64,000 bases of DNA from Streptomyces sp. SCL15-4 (GCF_033366695.1 NZ_JAOBTQ010000001.1:3782001-3846000); one strand, 5' to 3'; shown: positions 50,937-60,749, counted from the first letter of the stretch. The notes: generated by a model from the sequence alone, not told the origin. Numbers and translations: made by a program.

Positions 50937-52088
50937 CTACTTGTCGATGTCGCCGACCACGAAGAACATCGAGCCCAGGATCGCGACCATGTCCGCCACC
51001 AGCGTCCCCGGCAGCAGCTCGGTCAGCGCCTGGATGTTGTTGTACGAGGCCGAGCGCAGCTTCAGCCGGTACGGCGTCTTCTCGCCCTTGCTGACCAGGT
51101 AGTAGCCGTTGATGCCGAGCGGGTTCTCGGTCCACGCGTACGTGTGCCCCTCGGGCGCCTTCAGCACCTTCGGCAGCCGCTGGTTGATCGGCCCGGGCGG
51201 CAGCCCGGCGAGCCGGTCCAGGCAGGCGTCGGCGAGGTCCAGGGCGTTGCGGGTCTGCTCCAGCAGCACCTCGAAGCGGGCGAGGCAGTCGCCCTCGGAG
51301 CGGGTCACCACCTTCAGGACGTCCTGGAGAGCGCCGTAGGCCAGGTACGGCTCGTCGCGGCGCAGATCGAAGTCGACGCCCGAGGCGCGCGCGATCGGCC
51401 CGCTCACCCCGTAGGCGTGCACCGCCTCGGGCGCGAGCGTCCCGACGCCGCGCGTGCGCCCCCGGAAGATCTCGTTGCCGAGCACCAGGTCGTCGAAGAC
51501 GTCCATGCGCGAGCGCACCGCGGCGACGGCCTCCCGCGCGCGTGCCGTCCAGCCCGCCGGCACGTCCTCCTTGAGGCCGCCGACGCGGTTGAACATGTAG
51601 TGCATGCGACCGCCGGAGACCTCCTCCATGACGTTCTGGAGCACCTCGCGCTCCCGGAACGCGTAGAACACCGGCGTGATCCCGCCCAGCTCCAGCGGGT
51701 AGGAGCCGAGGAACATCAGGTGGTTCAGCACCCGGTTCAGCTCGGCCAGCAGGGTGCGCGTCCACACCGCCCGCTCGGGGACCTCCATGCCGAGCATCCG
51801 CTCCACCGCGAGGACCACGCCCAGCTCGTTCGAGAACGCCGACAGCCAGTCGTGGCGGTTGGCGAGCACGATGATCTGCCGGTAGTCGCGCGCCTCGAAG
51901 AGCTTCTCGGCACCCCGGTGCATGTACCCGATCACCGGCTCCGCGCGCACGATGCGCTCCCCGTCCAGCACGAGCTTGAGCCGCAGCACCCCGTGCGTGG
52001 ACGGATGCTGCGGCCCGATGTTCAGCACCATGTCGGTGCTCTCCGCCGCGCCGCCGATGCCGACCGTGGTCTCCGTCGTAGGAGTCAT
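50937..52088 (-). CDS. Stand-alone NuoD (49-kDa, NADH dehydrogenase) paralogue
   Basis: A 383-residue complex I 49-kDa-type protein: [24 protein letters not shown] (22-44), [12 protein letters not shown] (54-65), [32 protein letters not shown]-like [10 protein letters not shown], and the C-terminal [30 protein letters not shown]. No other nuo gene is near, so it is a second copy outside the nuo operon, as SCO3392 in S. coelicolor. His32 (Thermus Nqo4 His38, quinone site) is kept. Thermus Tyr87, which also holds the quinone head, is Trp81 here (RHDWLSA). Arg58 in HRGAEK is the position methylated in human NDUFS2. It may assemble with other Nuo subunits in an alternate complex. ATG at 52088. 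Confidence 0.9.
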   Translation of the reverse strand: MTPTTETTVGIGGAAESTDMVLNIGPQHPSTHGVLRLKLVLDGERIVRAEPVIGYMHRGAEKLFEARDYRQIIVLANRHDWLSAFSNELGVVLAVERMLGMEVPERAVWTRTLLAELNRVLNHLMFLGSYPLELGGITPVFYAFREREVLQNVMEEVSGGRMHYMFNRVGGLKEDVPAGWTARAREAVAAVRSRMDVFDDLVLGNEIFRGRTRGVGTLAPEAVHAYGVSGPIARASGVDFDLRRDEPYLAYGALQDVLKVVTRSEGDCLARFEVLLEQTRNALDLADACLDRLAGLPPGPINQRLPKVLKAPEGHTYAWTENPLGINGYYLVSKGEKTPYRLKLRSASYNNIQALTELLPGTLVADMVAILGSMFFVVGDIDK

Positions 52089-52119
52089 GGGCCCAGTTTC
52101 CCCTACGTACGCTGGGCTC

Positions 52120-52623
52120 ATGGAAACGGGGAGTGCGGACGGGACCGGAGCGCCGGCCGGCCGGCCGGCGTGGCGGCGGCTGGAGCCCGGCCTGCTGCGG
52201 ATGCGGCGGCTGCTGCTGGTGGTGTGGACGGGGGTGCTCGCGGTGGCGGCCGGGCTGCTGCCGGGGCTTTTCGCGGGGCCCGCGTGGGCGGCGTGCGCGC
52301 TGCTGCCGCCGGCGTGCGCCGCCGTGTGCTGGCGGCTGCTGGGACGCAACTGGCGCTCCTGGCGGTACGCCGAGCGCGCCGACGACCTGCTGATCAGCCG
52401 CGGTGTGCTGTGGCGCGAGGAGACGGTGGTGCCGTACGGGCGGATGCAGCTGGTGGAGGTGACCTCCGGGCCCGTGGAGCGGCGCTTCGGGCTGGCCACC
52501 GTGCAGCTGCATACGGCCGCCGCCGCGACCGACGCGACCATCCCCGGCCTGGACCCGGCCGAGGCGGAACGGCTGCGCGACCGGCTCACCGAGCTGGGCG
52601 AGGCACGATCGGCGGGCCTGTGA
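52120..52623 (+). CDS. Bacterial PH-domain membrane protein (YdbS-like)
   Basis: A 167-residue protein with two membrane helices ([21 protein letters not shown] and [18 protein letters not shown], about 30-70) and a bacterial PH (DUF304/bPH_2) domain after them: [56 protein letters not shown] domains of this type act in membrane stress and antimicrobial-peptide resistance in Bacillus (YdbS/YdbT). Its start is 31 bp from the divergent nuoD paralogue start. The stop overlaps the next gene's GTG (GTGA). Confidence 0.88.
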   Translation: METGSADGTGAPAGRPAWRRLEPGLLRMRRLLLVVWTGVLAVAAGLLPGLFAGPAWAACALLPPACAAVCWRLLGRNWRSWRYAERADDLLISRGVLWREETVVPYGRMQLVEVTSGPVERRFGLATVQLHTAAAATDATIPGLDPAEAERLRDRLTELGEARSAGL

Positions 52624-53957
52624 CGCCCCCGGACCACGCCGATGACGGCATACCGGAGCGCGCGCCCGTCATCGAGCGCCGGCTGCACCCGGTCACGCCC
52701 CTGCGCCGGGCGTGGGCGCCGCTCGCCGTGCTGGCCGGCTGGGCCGTGCACGACCCGAACGGCACGCAGGAACAGCTCGCGCGGCTGACCGACACCATGC
52801 TCCTGCTGGGGCTCGCGGTGCTGGTGCCGGCGGCCGGCCTCTACGGCTTCCTGTCCTGGTGGTTCACGCACTACGCGGTCACCGACACCGAGCTGCGGAT
52901 ACGCACCGGCCTGCTGTTCCGGCGCACCGCGCACATCCGGCTGGAGCGCGTGCAGGCCGTGGACGTCTCCCGTCCGCTCCTCGCACGGGTGGCGGGCGTC
53001 GCCAAGCTGCGCATCGACGTCGTGGGCGCCGACGACAAGGACGAACTGGCCTTCCTCGGCGAGCGCGAGGCGCGCGCCCTGCGCGCGGAGCTGCTCGCGC
53101 GCGCGGCCGGTTTCGCTCCCGAGGCGGCGCGTGAGGTCGGAGAAGCGCCGGCGCACATCCTGCTGCGCGTGCCTGCGCGCGAGCTGGCGCGCTCGCTGGT
53201 GCTGACGGGCGCCACCTGGGGCTCGCTGTGCGCCGCGCTGGTCGTCCCGACCGTGCTGTGGCTCGTCACGCACAACCTGTGGACGGTCCTCGCCACCGCC
53301 CTGCCGCTGCTCGGCACGGCCGGGGCGAGCAGTGCGGGCCGGTTCGTCACCGAATTCGACTGGACGGTGAGCGAGTCCCCGGACGGGCTGCGCATCGACC
53401 ACGGTCTGCTGGACCGCGCGCACGAGACGGTGCCGCCCGGCCGGGTGCAGACCGTACGGATCGTGGAACCGCTGCTGTGGCGGGGGCGCGGCTGGGTGCG
53501 GGTGGAGCTGGACGTGGCGGGGTCCGACAACTCCGTGCTGATACCGGTCGCCCCGCGCGCGGTCGCCGAGTCGGTCCTCGCGCGCGTGCTGCCCGGCATG
53601 ACGGTGCCGCCGGAGCTGTCGCCGGTGCCGCGCCGGGCCCGGTGGTGCGTGCCGGTGTGGTGGCGCGGGCACCGGCTGGCGGTCACCGGCACGGTGTTCG
53701 CCGCCCGCAGCGGCCTGCTGTGCCGCCGGCTCTCGCTGGTCCCGCACGCCAAGGTGCAGAGCGTACGGCTCACCCAGGGGCCCTGGGAGCGCTGCTGGAA
53801 ACTCGCCGACGTACACGTGGACACCGGGGCCGGAAAGACCGTCATGGCCCGGCTGCGGGACGCCGAAGAGGCCGCGCGGCTCCTCGCCGAGCAGGCGGAG
53901 AGGTCCCGTACGGGCCGCAGGGACGCACCGCCGGACCGTTGGATGACGGCCGGCTGA
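52620..53957 (+). CDS. Bacterial PH-domain membrane protein with repeated domains (YdbT-like)
   Basis: A 445-residue protein with three bPH_2 domains and membrane helices between them. First copy: [57 protein letters not shown] (about 85-140). Second: [59 protein letters not shown]. Third: [54 protein letters not shown]. Helices include [22 protein letters not shown] and [25 protein letters not shown]. It is translationally coupled to the smaller PH gene (GTG at 52620 overlaps TGA), and the two probably form a membrane complex as YdbS-YdbT do. Confidence 0.9.
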   Translation: MTPPDHADDGIPERAPVIERRLHPVTPLRRAWAPLAVLAGWAVHDPNGTQEQLARLTDTMLLLGLAVLVPAAGLYGFLSWWFTHYAVTDTELRIRTGLLFRRTAHIRLERVQAVDVSRPLLARVAGVAKLRIDVVGADDKDELAFLGEREARALRAELLARAAGFAPEAAREVGEAPAHILLRVPARELARSLVLTGATWGSLCAALVVPTVLWLVTHNLWTVLATALPLLGTAGASSAGRFVTEFDWTVSESPDGLRIDHGLLDRAHETVPPGRVQTVRIVEPLLWRGRGWVRVELDVAGSDNSVLIPVAPRAVAESVLARVLPGMTVPPELSPVPRRARWCVPVWWRGHRLAVTGTVFAARSGLLCRRLSLVPHAKVQSVRLTQGPWERCWKLADVHVDTGAGKTVMARLRDAEEAARLLAEQAERSRTGRRDAPPDRWMTAG

Positions 53958-53974
53958 CCGGACCCGGACCTGCC

Positions 53975-54010
53975 ACGGGCCCGGCCCCCTCGCGGGAAGG
54001 CCGGGCCCGT
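53975..54010. terminator. Bidirectional terminator after the PH-domain pair
   Basis: A 12-bp perfect stem, ACGGGCCCGGCC (53975-53986) and GGCCGGGCCCGT (53999-54010), in the 71-bp gap between convergent genes. Confidence 0.7.
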
Positions 54011-54028
54011 CCCGTCGCCCGCGGCGGC

Positions 54029-55663
54029 TCAGGAGGCCGCGCTGCGCAGCCCCTGTACGTCGATCTGCTCGGTCTCGTCGTGCGCGGTCAGGTCGATGAC
54101 CTGGCCGACGCCCCGAGACCGCTCGTCGGCGGGCTTGAAGGCGGCCTCGGCCTCGGCCTTGTGCACGGCGAGCGCCTCGGGACCCACGACATCGGCCAGG
54201 TCCTCGTTCTGCACGGCGTCCAGCGCGGCGCTCGGGGCGCCCTTCTGCGTACCGAAGAAGTCGAACCCGCCCTCGGTCACCGGCCGCCGCACGGGCGCGG
54301 GCGCCACGACGGCCGCGGCGGGCGGCACCGCACCACCGGCCTGCCGCGGACGCCCGGCAACGCCCTGCGCCCCGGTGGCGGGAACGGGCCGGGGCTCGGG
54401 TGCGGAGGTGCCGGAAGCGGAGGCGGGAGTTCCGGAGGTGAGGGCAACGGCTTCGGACGCGGGTCCGGCGGTCTCGGCGAGGGACCCGGCGGCGGACACG
54501 GGCGCGGAACCGGACGCGGGAGCAACACCGTCAGCGGAAGCGAAACCGGCCCCGGGCACGGACCCGGCAGGGAGAACGACCCCGGTCGCGGAAACCGGCG
54601 CGGCCCCGGCGGCGTACCCGGCCCCGGAAGCGGAAGCGGCCCCGGCCCCCGGAACGGACGCGGCAACGGGAACCGACCCGGTCCCGCCCTCCACGACGGC
54701 CCCGCCCCCGGCCGTCTCCGGCCCGGAGACCCGCGCCGGACCGGCCACGGGCGCCGTCGCCCCGGGCGTCCCGGACACCGGCGTCTCCGTCTCGAGCGTT
54801 CCCGTACGAAGCTCCGCCGCGCCGGATTCCCCCGTCACGGCCTCCGGCGCTCCGAGCGTCCCCATCGGCCCGGGCCCGGGCGTCTCCGCCTCGGACGTGC
54901 CCGCACGAAGCCCCGGCACGGCCTCCGGCGCCCCGGACTTCGCCGGCGCGGGCTCCGCGGACCCGGGCGCGTCCCCCTCGGTCCCCGTCCCGCTCGTCGT
55001 ACCCCTCTGGCCCCGCGGGCCGCCGCCGCCCGGCTCGTGCGGGGGCTCGCGGTCGAAGCGGGACAGTGCCGTGAGGGCCCGCCGGTACAGGCGGGCGCCT
55101 TCGGGCGAGAAGGCCGCGAGCGGTGCCGGGCCGGCCTCGGAGGTCTCGGTGCCGCGCGCGGGCGGCAGGGCCGGGGCCGACGGGCGCGCGGGCCCCGGTT
55201 CCGGTGCGGTGGTCTCGAGTTCCAGCAGCCGGCGGCCCTCCAGCGCGCTGGCCCGCTCGGTCTCGGCGGTGGCGTACCGGCGCAGCAGGGCCGCGTGCTC
55301 GTTGCGCAGGCCGGCCAGCTCGGCGCGCTTGGCGCGCAGCCGCTGTTCCAGCTTCGCGCGCAGTTCGCGGGACTCCTCCAGGTCGGTCTCCAGTTCGGCG
55401 ACGCGCTCCTCGAAGCGCCATTCGTCACCGGCACGCGCGCGCGTCAGCTCGGTGACCCGCCGGCCCGCCTGCACGTCCCAGCGGCGCATCACGAACGCGC
55501 CGAGGACCGACGTGGCCGCTGCCGCGGCGGCCAGCGCCCGCAACACCGTGGCCTCGGAGAACACCCAGGGAGCCGACGCGCAGACGACGGAGACGCCGGC
55601 GATCGCCGAGGGAGGCAACAGCCGGTGCAGAGGAGAGGAATGGCGGTGGCGTCCACGTGGCAT
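54029..55663 (-). CDS. Membrane-anchored coiled-coil protein with long low-complexity linker
   Basis: A 544-residue protein. Two membrane segments near the start ([21 protein letters not shown] and [20 protein letters not shown]) precede a coiled coil (about 70-140: [48 protein letters not shown]). A long Ala/Pro/Gly/Thr/Glu stretch (about 230-455) lacks regular structure, then a conserved tail ([28 protein letters not shown] ... [19 protein letters not shown]). No enzymatic motif. Coiled-coil membrane proteins may organise cell division or polar growth, but that is only a guess. ATG at 55663 ([10 protein letters not shown]) is chosen; upstream in-phase sequence is not conserved-looking. Confidence 0.8.
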   Translation of the reverse strand: MPRGRHRHSSPLHRLLPPSAIAGVSVVCASAPWVFSEATVLRALAAAAAATSVLGAFVMRRWDVQAGRRVTELTRARAGDEWRFEERVAELETDLEESRELRAKLEQRLRAKRAELAGLRNEHAALLRRYATAETERASALEGRRLLELETTAPEPGPARPSAPALPPARGTETSEAGPAPLAAFSPEGARLYRRALTALSRFDREPPHEPGGGGPRGQRGTTSGTGTEGDAPGSAEPAPAKSGAPEAVPGLRAGTSEAETPGPGPMGTLGAPEAVTGESGAAELRTGTLETETPVSGTPGATAPVAGPARVSGPETAGGGAVVEGGTGSVPVAASVPGAGAASASGAGYAAGAAPVSATGVVLPAGSVPGAGFASADGVAPASGSAPVSAAGSLAETAGPASEAVALTSGTPASASGTSAPEPRPVPATGAQGVAGRPRQAGGAVPPAAAVVAPAPVRRPVTEGGFDFFGTQKGAPSAALDAVQNEDLADVVGPEALAVHKAEAEAAFKPADERSRGVGQVIDLTAHDETEQIDVQGLRSAAS

Positions 55664-55761
55664 GGCCAGAAACTTACCGCGCGTAGGTGGATCGTGGGCC
55701 CCGGGCCGTAAAAACACGGCCGTACCAGGGGGCCTCACGGGCCGTCAGGGCGTGCGCCGGC

Positions 55762-56889
55762 TCAGCGCTCGACGAGCCGGCCGCTGATCCACTGGAGCGT
55801 CGGCGGGATCTCGCGCCGCCAGGTGTTGAAGTTGTGGCCGCCGCTGTCGAGGATGACCGACGAGATCCGGGTCCGGTCGGTGGCCTGCACCCGCTGGATG
55901 AAGTCCAGCGTGGACTTGTAGTTGTGCTCGCCCACCTTGCTGCTGGTGACGAGCAGCGAGGTGTCCGGCGCGGGCTCGTGCCGCAGCAGCCAGAACAGGT
56001 CGGCCCGGTTGCGCAGCCTGGTGTCGCCGTGGAAGAGGTCGCCGGTCGTGGGGTCGATCGGCGCCTTGTAGTACGGCGACAGGCCCGCGCCGGCCGCGTA
56101 CACGTCCGGGTGGTGCATGGCGAGCTTGAGCGCGCAGTAGCCGCCGGTGGAGTCGCCGATGATGCCCCAGCCGCCCGGCCGCTTGCCGGCCCGGTAGTGA
56201 CCGAGGACGGCGTCCGGCAGATCCTTGGCGAAGAACGTCTCCGTCTGCGGCCCGCCCGGAACGTCCACGCACTCGGTGTCGCGCGGCGGTGCCACGGTCG
56301 GCCGCATCATCACCAGGATCATCGGCTGCACCCGCCCGTCCCCGGCCAGCCGCTGCGCGGTGCTCGGATAGTTCAGCTTGTCCACCAGCGCCCGCGCGGT
56401 GCCCGGGTAGCCGGTCAGCACGACGGCCGTCGGGAACGTACGCGTGCGGTACTGCGGCTGGAAGTACTCCGGCGGCAGGTACACGTACGCCGGGGTCGCG
56501 ATGCGGGTCGTCCGGCCGACGATGTCCACCTTCTGGATCTGCCCGCCCCGCTCCGGCCGCGTGGCGCGCACGCCGGGCACCTCGGAGGCGGAGGTCACCT
56601 GGAGCGGGCCGCCGGCCGTGCCGTGGACCGAGTGGTCGACGACCACGCCCTGCCCGGTCTCCGTGCCGAACAGGTCGGCCCAGCTGGCATAGAAGCCGAA
56701 GGCCTGGTTGGCGGCGAGGCCGACGGAGGCGAAGAGCGCCACCTGGGTGGACAGCAGCAGGCCGATCCGCCCGCTGACCGTCCGCCAGTTCTGCCGGGCC
56801 AGGCGCGGCCACAGCCACACCGTGCCGATGAACAGCACGGCGGCGATCACTATCGCCAGCCACAGCACTTTGTTGCTCGTGAGACCCAT
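55762..56889 (-). CDS. Membrane-anchored esterase (alpha/beta hydrolase, Ag85-like)
   Basis: A 375-residue esterase. Two hydrophobic segments at the start (VLWLAIVIAAVLFIGTVWLW and GLLLSTQVALFASVGLAANQA) anchor it, followed by an extracytoplasmic alpha/beta hydrolase: RTFPTAVVLTGYPGT, PMILVMMRPTV, the nucleophile elbow GIIGDSTGGYCALKLAMHHPDVYAAGAGLSPY (Ser in GDSTGG), and the His in DSGGHNFNTW. The layout follows the esterase D/antigen 85 (PF00756) group, which includes mycolyl- and other acyltransferases. ATG at 56889 is chosen. The DUF2156 gene diverges 203 bp away, suggesting a shared envelope-lipid role. Confidence 0.88.
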   Translation of the reverse strand: MGLTSNKVLWLAIVIAAVLFIGTVWLWPRLARQNWRTVSGRIGLLLSTQVALFASVGLAANQAFGFYASWADLFGTETGQGVVVDHSVHGTAGGPLQVTSASEVPGVRATRPERGGQIQKVDIVGRTTRIATPAYVYLPPEYFQPQYRTRTFPTAVVLTGYPGTARALVDKLNYPSTAQRLAGDGRVQPMILVMMRPTVAPPRDTECVDVPGGPQTETFFAKDLPDAVLGHYRAGKRPGGWGIIGDSTGGYCALKLAMHHPDVYAAGAGLSPYYKAPIDPTTGDLFHGDTRLRNRADLFWLLRHEPAPDTSLLVTSSKVGEHNYKSTLDFIQRVQATDRTRISSVILDSGGHNFNTWRREIPPTLQWISGRLVER

Positions 56890-57092
56890 GGGCTGCTTCC
56901 TGCCTGCGCTTTCCGCCCGCGCCGTGCCCACGCCTGGTGCGCGCGCTTGCCCGGGGCTTTCCTTGGCCTTTGACCCGACTTTCCGGTGAGGAGTGAACCT
57001 CCCTCCCCGAGACACCGTCCTAGAGGGCGCAATGTCGCCGGATGCCCAGATCGGCACCGGGTCCAAGGTCTCTCGCACAACTACGGGATGCG

Positions 57093-58928
57093 ATGTCTGT
57101 CAGGATAGATGGGGAAGTGTCGGGCGGGGTTCCGGGCCGCTCAAGCCGCGGGCGGCGCCTGCTGCGCGGTCCGCGCCCCGAGGCCGTTCCCGTTCTGGTC
57201 GGCCGGGCGGCCACGCTCGTGGGCCTCCTGGACATCGCCGCAGGGGTCTTCCCGCGCTTCAGGCACAGCCGTATGCACGCCCTGGCCGAGGTGCTGCCGG
57301 GCTCGTTCGGGCCGTTCGCGGCGGCGCTCTCGCTCAGCGCGGGCGTGCTGTTGCTGCTGCTCGCGCACGGGCTCAAGCGGCGCAAGCGCCGGGCGTGGCG
57401 GGCCGCGGTGGCGTTGCTCCCGGCGGGCGCGGCGGCACAGTTCGCGTACCGGCACTCGCTCGTCGGCGCGCTCATCGCGGTCGTCCTGCTCGTGCCGCTG
57501 CTGCGCCACCGGGACCAGTTCGGCGCCCTGCCGGACCCGCGCAGCCGCTGGCGCGCCCTCGCCAACTTCGTGCTCATGAGCGCCGGTTCCGTCCTCCTCG
57601 GCCTCCTCATCGTCAGCGTCCACCCGGGCCGCACGATCGGCGACCCGAGCCTGGCCGACCGGCTGACGCACGTCATCTACGGCCTGTTCGGCTTCGAGGG
57701 CCCGGTCGACTACCAGGGCAACACCTCCTGGACGGTGGCGTTCTCCCTCGGCGCGCTCGGCTGGATCACCGCGGCGACCACCGCCTACCTCGCCTTCCGC
57801 CCGGAGCACCCGGCCGCGCGCCTGACCGAGGACGACGAGGCGAAGCTGCGCGCCCTGCTGGACAGGCACGGCGGCCGGGACTCGCTCGGCCACTTCGCGC
57901 TGCGCCGCGACAAGGCCGTGGTGTTCTCGCCGAGCGGCAAGGCCGCGGTCACCTACCGGGTCGTCTCCGGTGTGATGCTCGCCAGCGGCGACCCCATCGG
58001 GGACGTCGAGGCCTGGCCGGGTGCCATCGAGCGCTTCATGGACGAGGCCCGGGCGCACTCCTGGACGCCCGCCGTCATGGGCTGTTCGGAGACCGGCGGC
58101 GAGGTGTGGACCCGCGAGACCGGTCTGGACGCCCTGGAGCTGGGCGACGAGGCGGTGGTGGACGTGGCGGATTTCTCGCTCGCCGGACGCGCGATGCGCA
58201 ACGTGCGCCAGATGGTCAAGCGCATCGAGCGGGCCGGCTACGAAACCCGGGTACGGCGCATCCGTGACCTCGGCGACGCCGAGCTGGAGCGGATCCGCCG
58301 GGCGGCGGAGGACTGGCGCGGCACGGACACCGAGCGCGGCTTCTCCATGGCGCTCGGCCGCATCGGCGACCCGTCCGACGGCGACTGCCTGATCGCCACC
58401 GCGCACAAGCAGGACGACGAGCCGGGCGAGTACGGCGACCTGAAGGCGATCCTGCACTTCGTGCCGTGGGGCAAGGACGGCGTCTCGCTGGACCTGATGC
58501 GCCGCGACCGCGCCGCCGACCCGGGCATGAACGAGCTGCTGATCGTCGCCGCCCTCCAGGCCGCCCCGAAGTTCGGCATCGCCCGGGTCTCGCTGAACTT
58601 CGCGATGTTCCGCTCCGCCCTCGCGCGCGGGGAGAAGATCGGCGCCGGCCCGGTGCTGCGCGCCTGGCGCGGGCTGCTGGTGTTCCTCTCGCGCTGGTTC
58701 CAGATCGAGTCGCTGTACAAGTTCAACGCCAAGTTCCAGCCACGCTGGGAGCCGCGGTTCGTGGTCTACCGGGCCCCCGCCGACCTGCCCCGCATCGGCT
58801 TCGCCGCCATGCAGGCGGAGGGCTTCGTCAACCTCGCCGTGCCGCTGCCGCGCTTCCTGCGCCGGCGCCGGACGGCCGCCGGACGCCCGTGCGCGCACAT
58901 GGGCGAGCGCGACGTCCGGGCCGCCTGA
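57093..58928 (+). CDS. DUF2156 membrane protein, phosphatidylglycerol lysyltransferase-like
   Basis: A 611-residue membrane protein. About six hydrophobic segments come first (to about 250: VLVGRAATLVGLLDIAAGVF, AALSLSAGVLLLLLAHGL, WRAAVALLPAGAAAQFA, LVGALIAVVLLVPLL, NFVLMSAGSVLLGLLIVSV, VAFSLGALGWITAATTAYLAF). The C-terminal DUF2156/GNAT-like domain (about 300-590) has SGKAAVTYRVVSGVMLASGDPIGD, RAMRNVRQMVKRIERAGYETRV and GVSLDLMRRDRAADPGMNELLIVAAL, as in MprF and LysX, which add amino acids to phosphatidylglycerol or act with lysyl-tRNA. No LysRS domain is fused. Start ATG 57093 is tentative (57042 is in phase). Confidence 0.8.
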   Translation: MSVRIDGEVSGGVPGRSSRGRRLLRGPRPEAVPVLVGRAATLVGLLDIAAGVFPRFRHSRMHALAEVLPGSFGPFAAALSLSAGVLLLLLAHGLKRRKRRAWRAAVALLPAGAAAQFAYRHSLVGALIAVVLLVPLLRHRDQFGALPDPRSRWRALANFVLMSAGSVLLGLLIVSVHPGRTIGDPSLADRLTHVIYGLFGFEGPVDYQGNTSWTVAFSLGALGWITAATTAYLAFRPEHPAARLTEDDEAKLRALLDRHGGRDSLGHFALRRDKAVVFSPSGKAAVTYRVVSGVMLASGDPIGDVEAWPGAIERFMDEARAHSWTPAVMGCSETGGEVWTRETGLDALELGDEAVVDVADFSLAGRAMRNVRQMVKRIERAGYETRVRRIRDLGDAELERIRRAAEDWRGTDTERGFSMALGRIGDPSDGDCLIATAHKQDDEPGEYGDLKAILHFVPWGKDGVSLDLMRRDRAADPGMNELLIVAALQAAPKFGIARVSLNFAMFRSALARGEKIGAGPVLRAWRGLLVFLSRWFQIESLYKFNAKFQPRWEPRFVVYRAPADLPRIGFAAMQAEGFVNLAVPLPRFLRRRRTAAGRPCAHMGERDVRAA

Positions 58929-59035
58929 GCCCGGGCACCCGACGCCACGGCCCGACGGCCGGCCCCCGCGCGACGGCCCCTCCCCACAGGGGCCGCCGCG
59001 CGTTCCCGGCACCGACCTGGGCCTACGCTGAACGT

Positions 59036-59950
59036 ATGAACAGCATCAGCGGGCGCGGCCGGGTGGCCGGCCTTCCGGCATGGGACCGGTGCGCGGTCAT
59101 GGGGGTCGTGAACGTCACCCCCGACTCCTTCTCCGACGGCGGCCGCTGGTTCGACACCACCGTCGCCGTCAAGCACGGCCTGGACCTGGTCGCCCAGGGC
59201 GCGGACCTGGTCGACGTGGGCGGCGAGTCCACCCGGCCCGGCGCCACCCGCGTGGACGAGGCCGAGGAACTGCGCCGCGTCATCCCCGTGGTGCGCGGCC
59301 TGGCCTCCGAAGGCGTCGTCGTCTCCGTCGACACCATGCGCGCCTCCGTCGCCGAACGGTCCCTCGCGGCCGGCGCCGTCCTCGTCAACGACGTCAGCGG
59401 CGGCCTCGCCGACCCCGCGATGATCCCGGTGGTGGCCGCCGCCGGCGCCCCCTTCGTCGTCATGCACTGGCGCGGCTTCCTCCAGGGCGGCAACGTCAAG
59501 GGGGTCTACGAGGACGTCGTCGCCGAAGTCGTCACGGAGCTGCACGCGCGCGTGGAGGCCGTGCTGGCCGGCGGCGTCGCCCCGGACCGCGTCGTCGTCG
59601 ACCCGGGCCTGGGCTTCTCCAAGGAGGCCGAGCACGATCTCGCCCTCCTCGCCCACCTGGACCGGCTGCACGCCCTCGGGCACCCTCTGCTGGTCGCCGC
59701 GTCCCGCAAGCGGTTCCTCGGCCGGGTCCTGGCCGGGCCCGAGGGCGCGCCCCCGCCCGCCCGGGAGCGTGACGCGGCCACGGCCGCCGTCTCCGCGCTC
59801 GCCGCGCAGGCGGGCGCCTGGGCGGTGCGCGTCCACGAGGTGCGCGCCACGGCGGACGCGGTACGGGTCGCGCGGGCCGTGGCCAACGCGCGCGGCACGG
59901 CGCGCACGCCCGGCGCGGACGACGAGCGCGGGCCGGAAGGAGCCCGGTGA
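59036..59950 (+). CDS. folP: Dihydropteroate synthase
   Basis: Joins 6-hydroxymethyl-dihydropterin pyrophosphate with p-aminobenzoate in folate synthesis; target of sulfonamides. The 304-residue TIM-barrel protein has MGVVNVTPDSFSDGG, DVGGESTRPGA, SVDTMRASVAERSLAAGAVLVNDVSGG, MHWRGFL, DPGLGFSKEAEHDLALL and SRKRFLG. ATG at 59036 is preceded by TACGCT five bases earlier and no ribosome site, so the message may be leaderless. It starts the fol cluster and its stop overlaps the next gene's GTG (GTGA). The gap from the DUF2156 gene is 107 bp. Confidence 0.96.
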   Translation: MNSISGRGRVAGLPAWDRCAVMGVVNVTPDSFSDGGRWFDTTVAVKHGLDLVAQGADLVDVGGESTRPGATRVDEAEELRRVIPVVRGLASEGVVVSVDTMRASVAERSLAAGAVLVNDVSGGLADPAMIPVVAAAGAPFVVMHWRGFLQGGNVKGVYEDVVAEVVTELHARVEAVLAGGVAPDRVVVDPGLGFSKEAEHDLALLAHLDRLHALGHPLLVAASRKRFLGRVLAGPEGAPPPARERDAATAAVSALAAQAGAWAVRVHEVRATADAVRVARAVANARGTARTPGADDERGPEGAR

Positions 59951-60480
59951 GCGCCCCCCACACCGACGTCGAGCAGGTGGAAGCCGCCAACACCGCCTTC
60001 TACGAGGCGCTGGAACGCGGCGACTTCGAAGAGGTCTCCAATCTGTGGCTGACGCCCGCGGACCTGGGCGTGGACGAGAGCTACCACGACCCCGCGGACA
60101 CCGGCGTGGTCTCCTGCGTGCACCCCGGCTGGCCGGTGCTGACCGGCCGCGGCGAGGTCCTCAGGTCGTACGCCCTGATCATGGCGAACACCGACTACAT
60201 CCAGTTCTTCCTCACCGATGTGCACGTCTCCGTGACCGGTGACACCGCGCTGGTGACGTGCACGGAGAACATCCTCAGCGGCGGGCCCGCCCCGGAGGAG
60301 GGCGCGGAGCTGGGGCCGCTGGTGGGCCAGCTCGTCGTCGCCACCAATGTGTTCCGGCGCACCGCCTCGGGCTGGAAGCTCTGGTCGCACCACGCCTCGC
60401 CCGTGCTGACCGAGAGCGCCGAGGACGACGAGGACGACGGCGTGAACGGCGTGCGTCCGGACGACGGCCCCCTCGCCTGA
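59947..60480 (+). CDS. NTF2-like (SnoaL/DUF4440) protein in the fol cluster
   Basis: A 177-residue small alpha/beta barrel: VEAANTAFYEALERGDFEEVSNLWL opens the NTF2 cone, CVHPGWPVLTGRGEVLRSYALIMANTDYIQFFLTDVHVSVTGDTALVTCTENI follows, and GWKLWSHHASPVL closes it. The Cys-His in SCVHPGW is a conserved feature of this DUF4440/SnoaL group. The family covers isomerases and unknowns; no substrate can be named. GTG at 59947 overlaps the folP stop by 4 bp, so it is in the folP-folB-folK transcript. The 269-bp region after it, up to folB, has no gene; a -10-like TAGATT lies at 60672-60677. Confidence 0.82.
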   Translation: MSAPHTDVEQVEAANTAFYEALERGDFEEVSNLWLTPADLGVDESYHDPADTGVVSCVHPGWPVLTGRGEVLRSYALIMANTDYIQFFLTDVHVSVTGDTALVTCTENILSGGPAPEEGAELGPLVGQLVVATNVFRRTASGWKLWSHHASPVLTESAEDDEDDGVNGVRPDDGPLA

Positions 60481-60749
60481 CCGGGTGCCCGCACCGGCGG
60501 GCGGCGGCACGCGCGGCGGGCGGCGGGCACGTGGCCGGAATCACCTGCCTGCGCTCGGCGGCGGCCACCGGTCCGTGACAGGGTCGGGTTCCCCGGGGGA
60601 AACCGCCGGTGAACCCTCCGGGTTCCGGCCCGGTCCCCGCCCCCGCGGCCGGGCTTTGTCGGTGCCCGCAGGTAGATTCGTCTGAGACCGGTGTGCCGCC
60701 CGCACGCGGTACGGGCCGGTCCTTCCCGACGATTGCAGGAGTGATTCGC

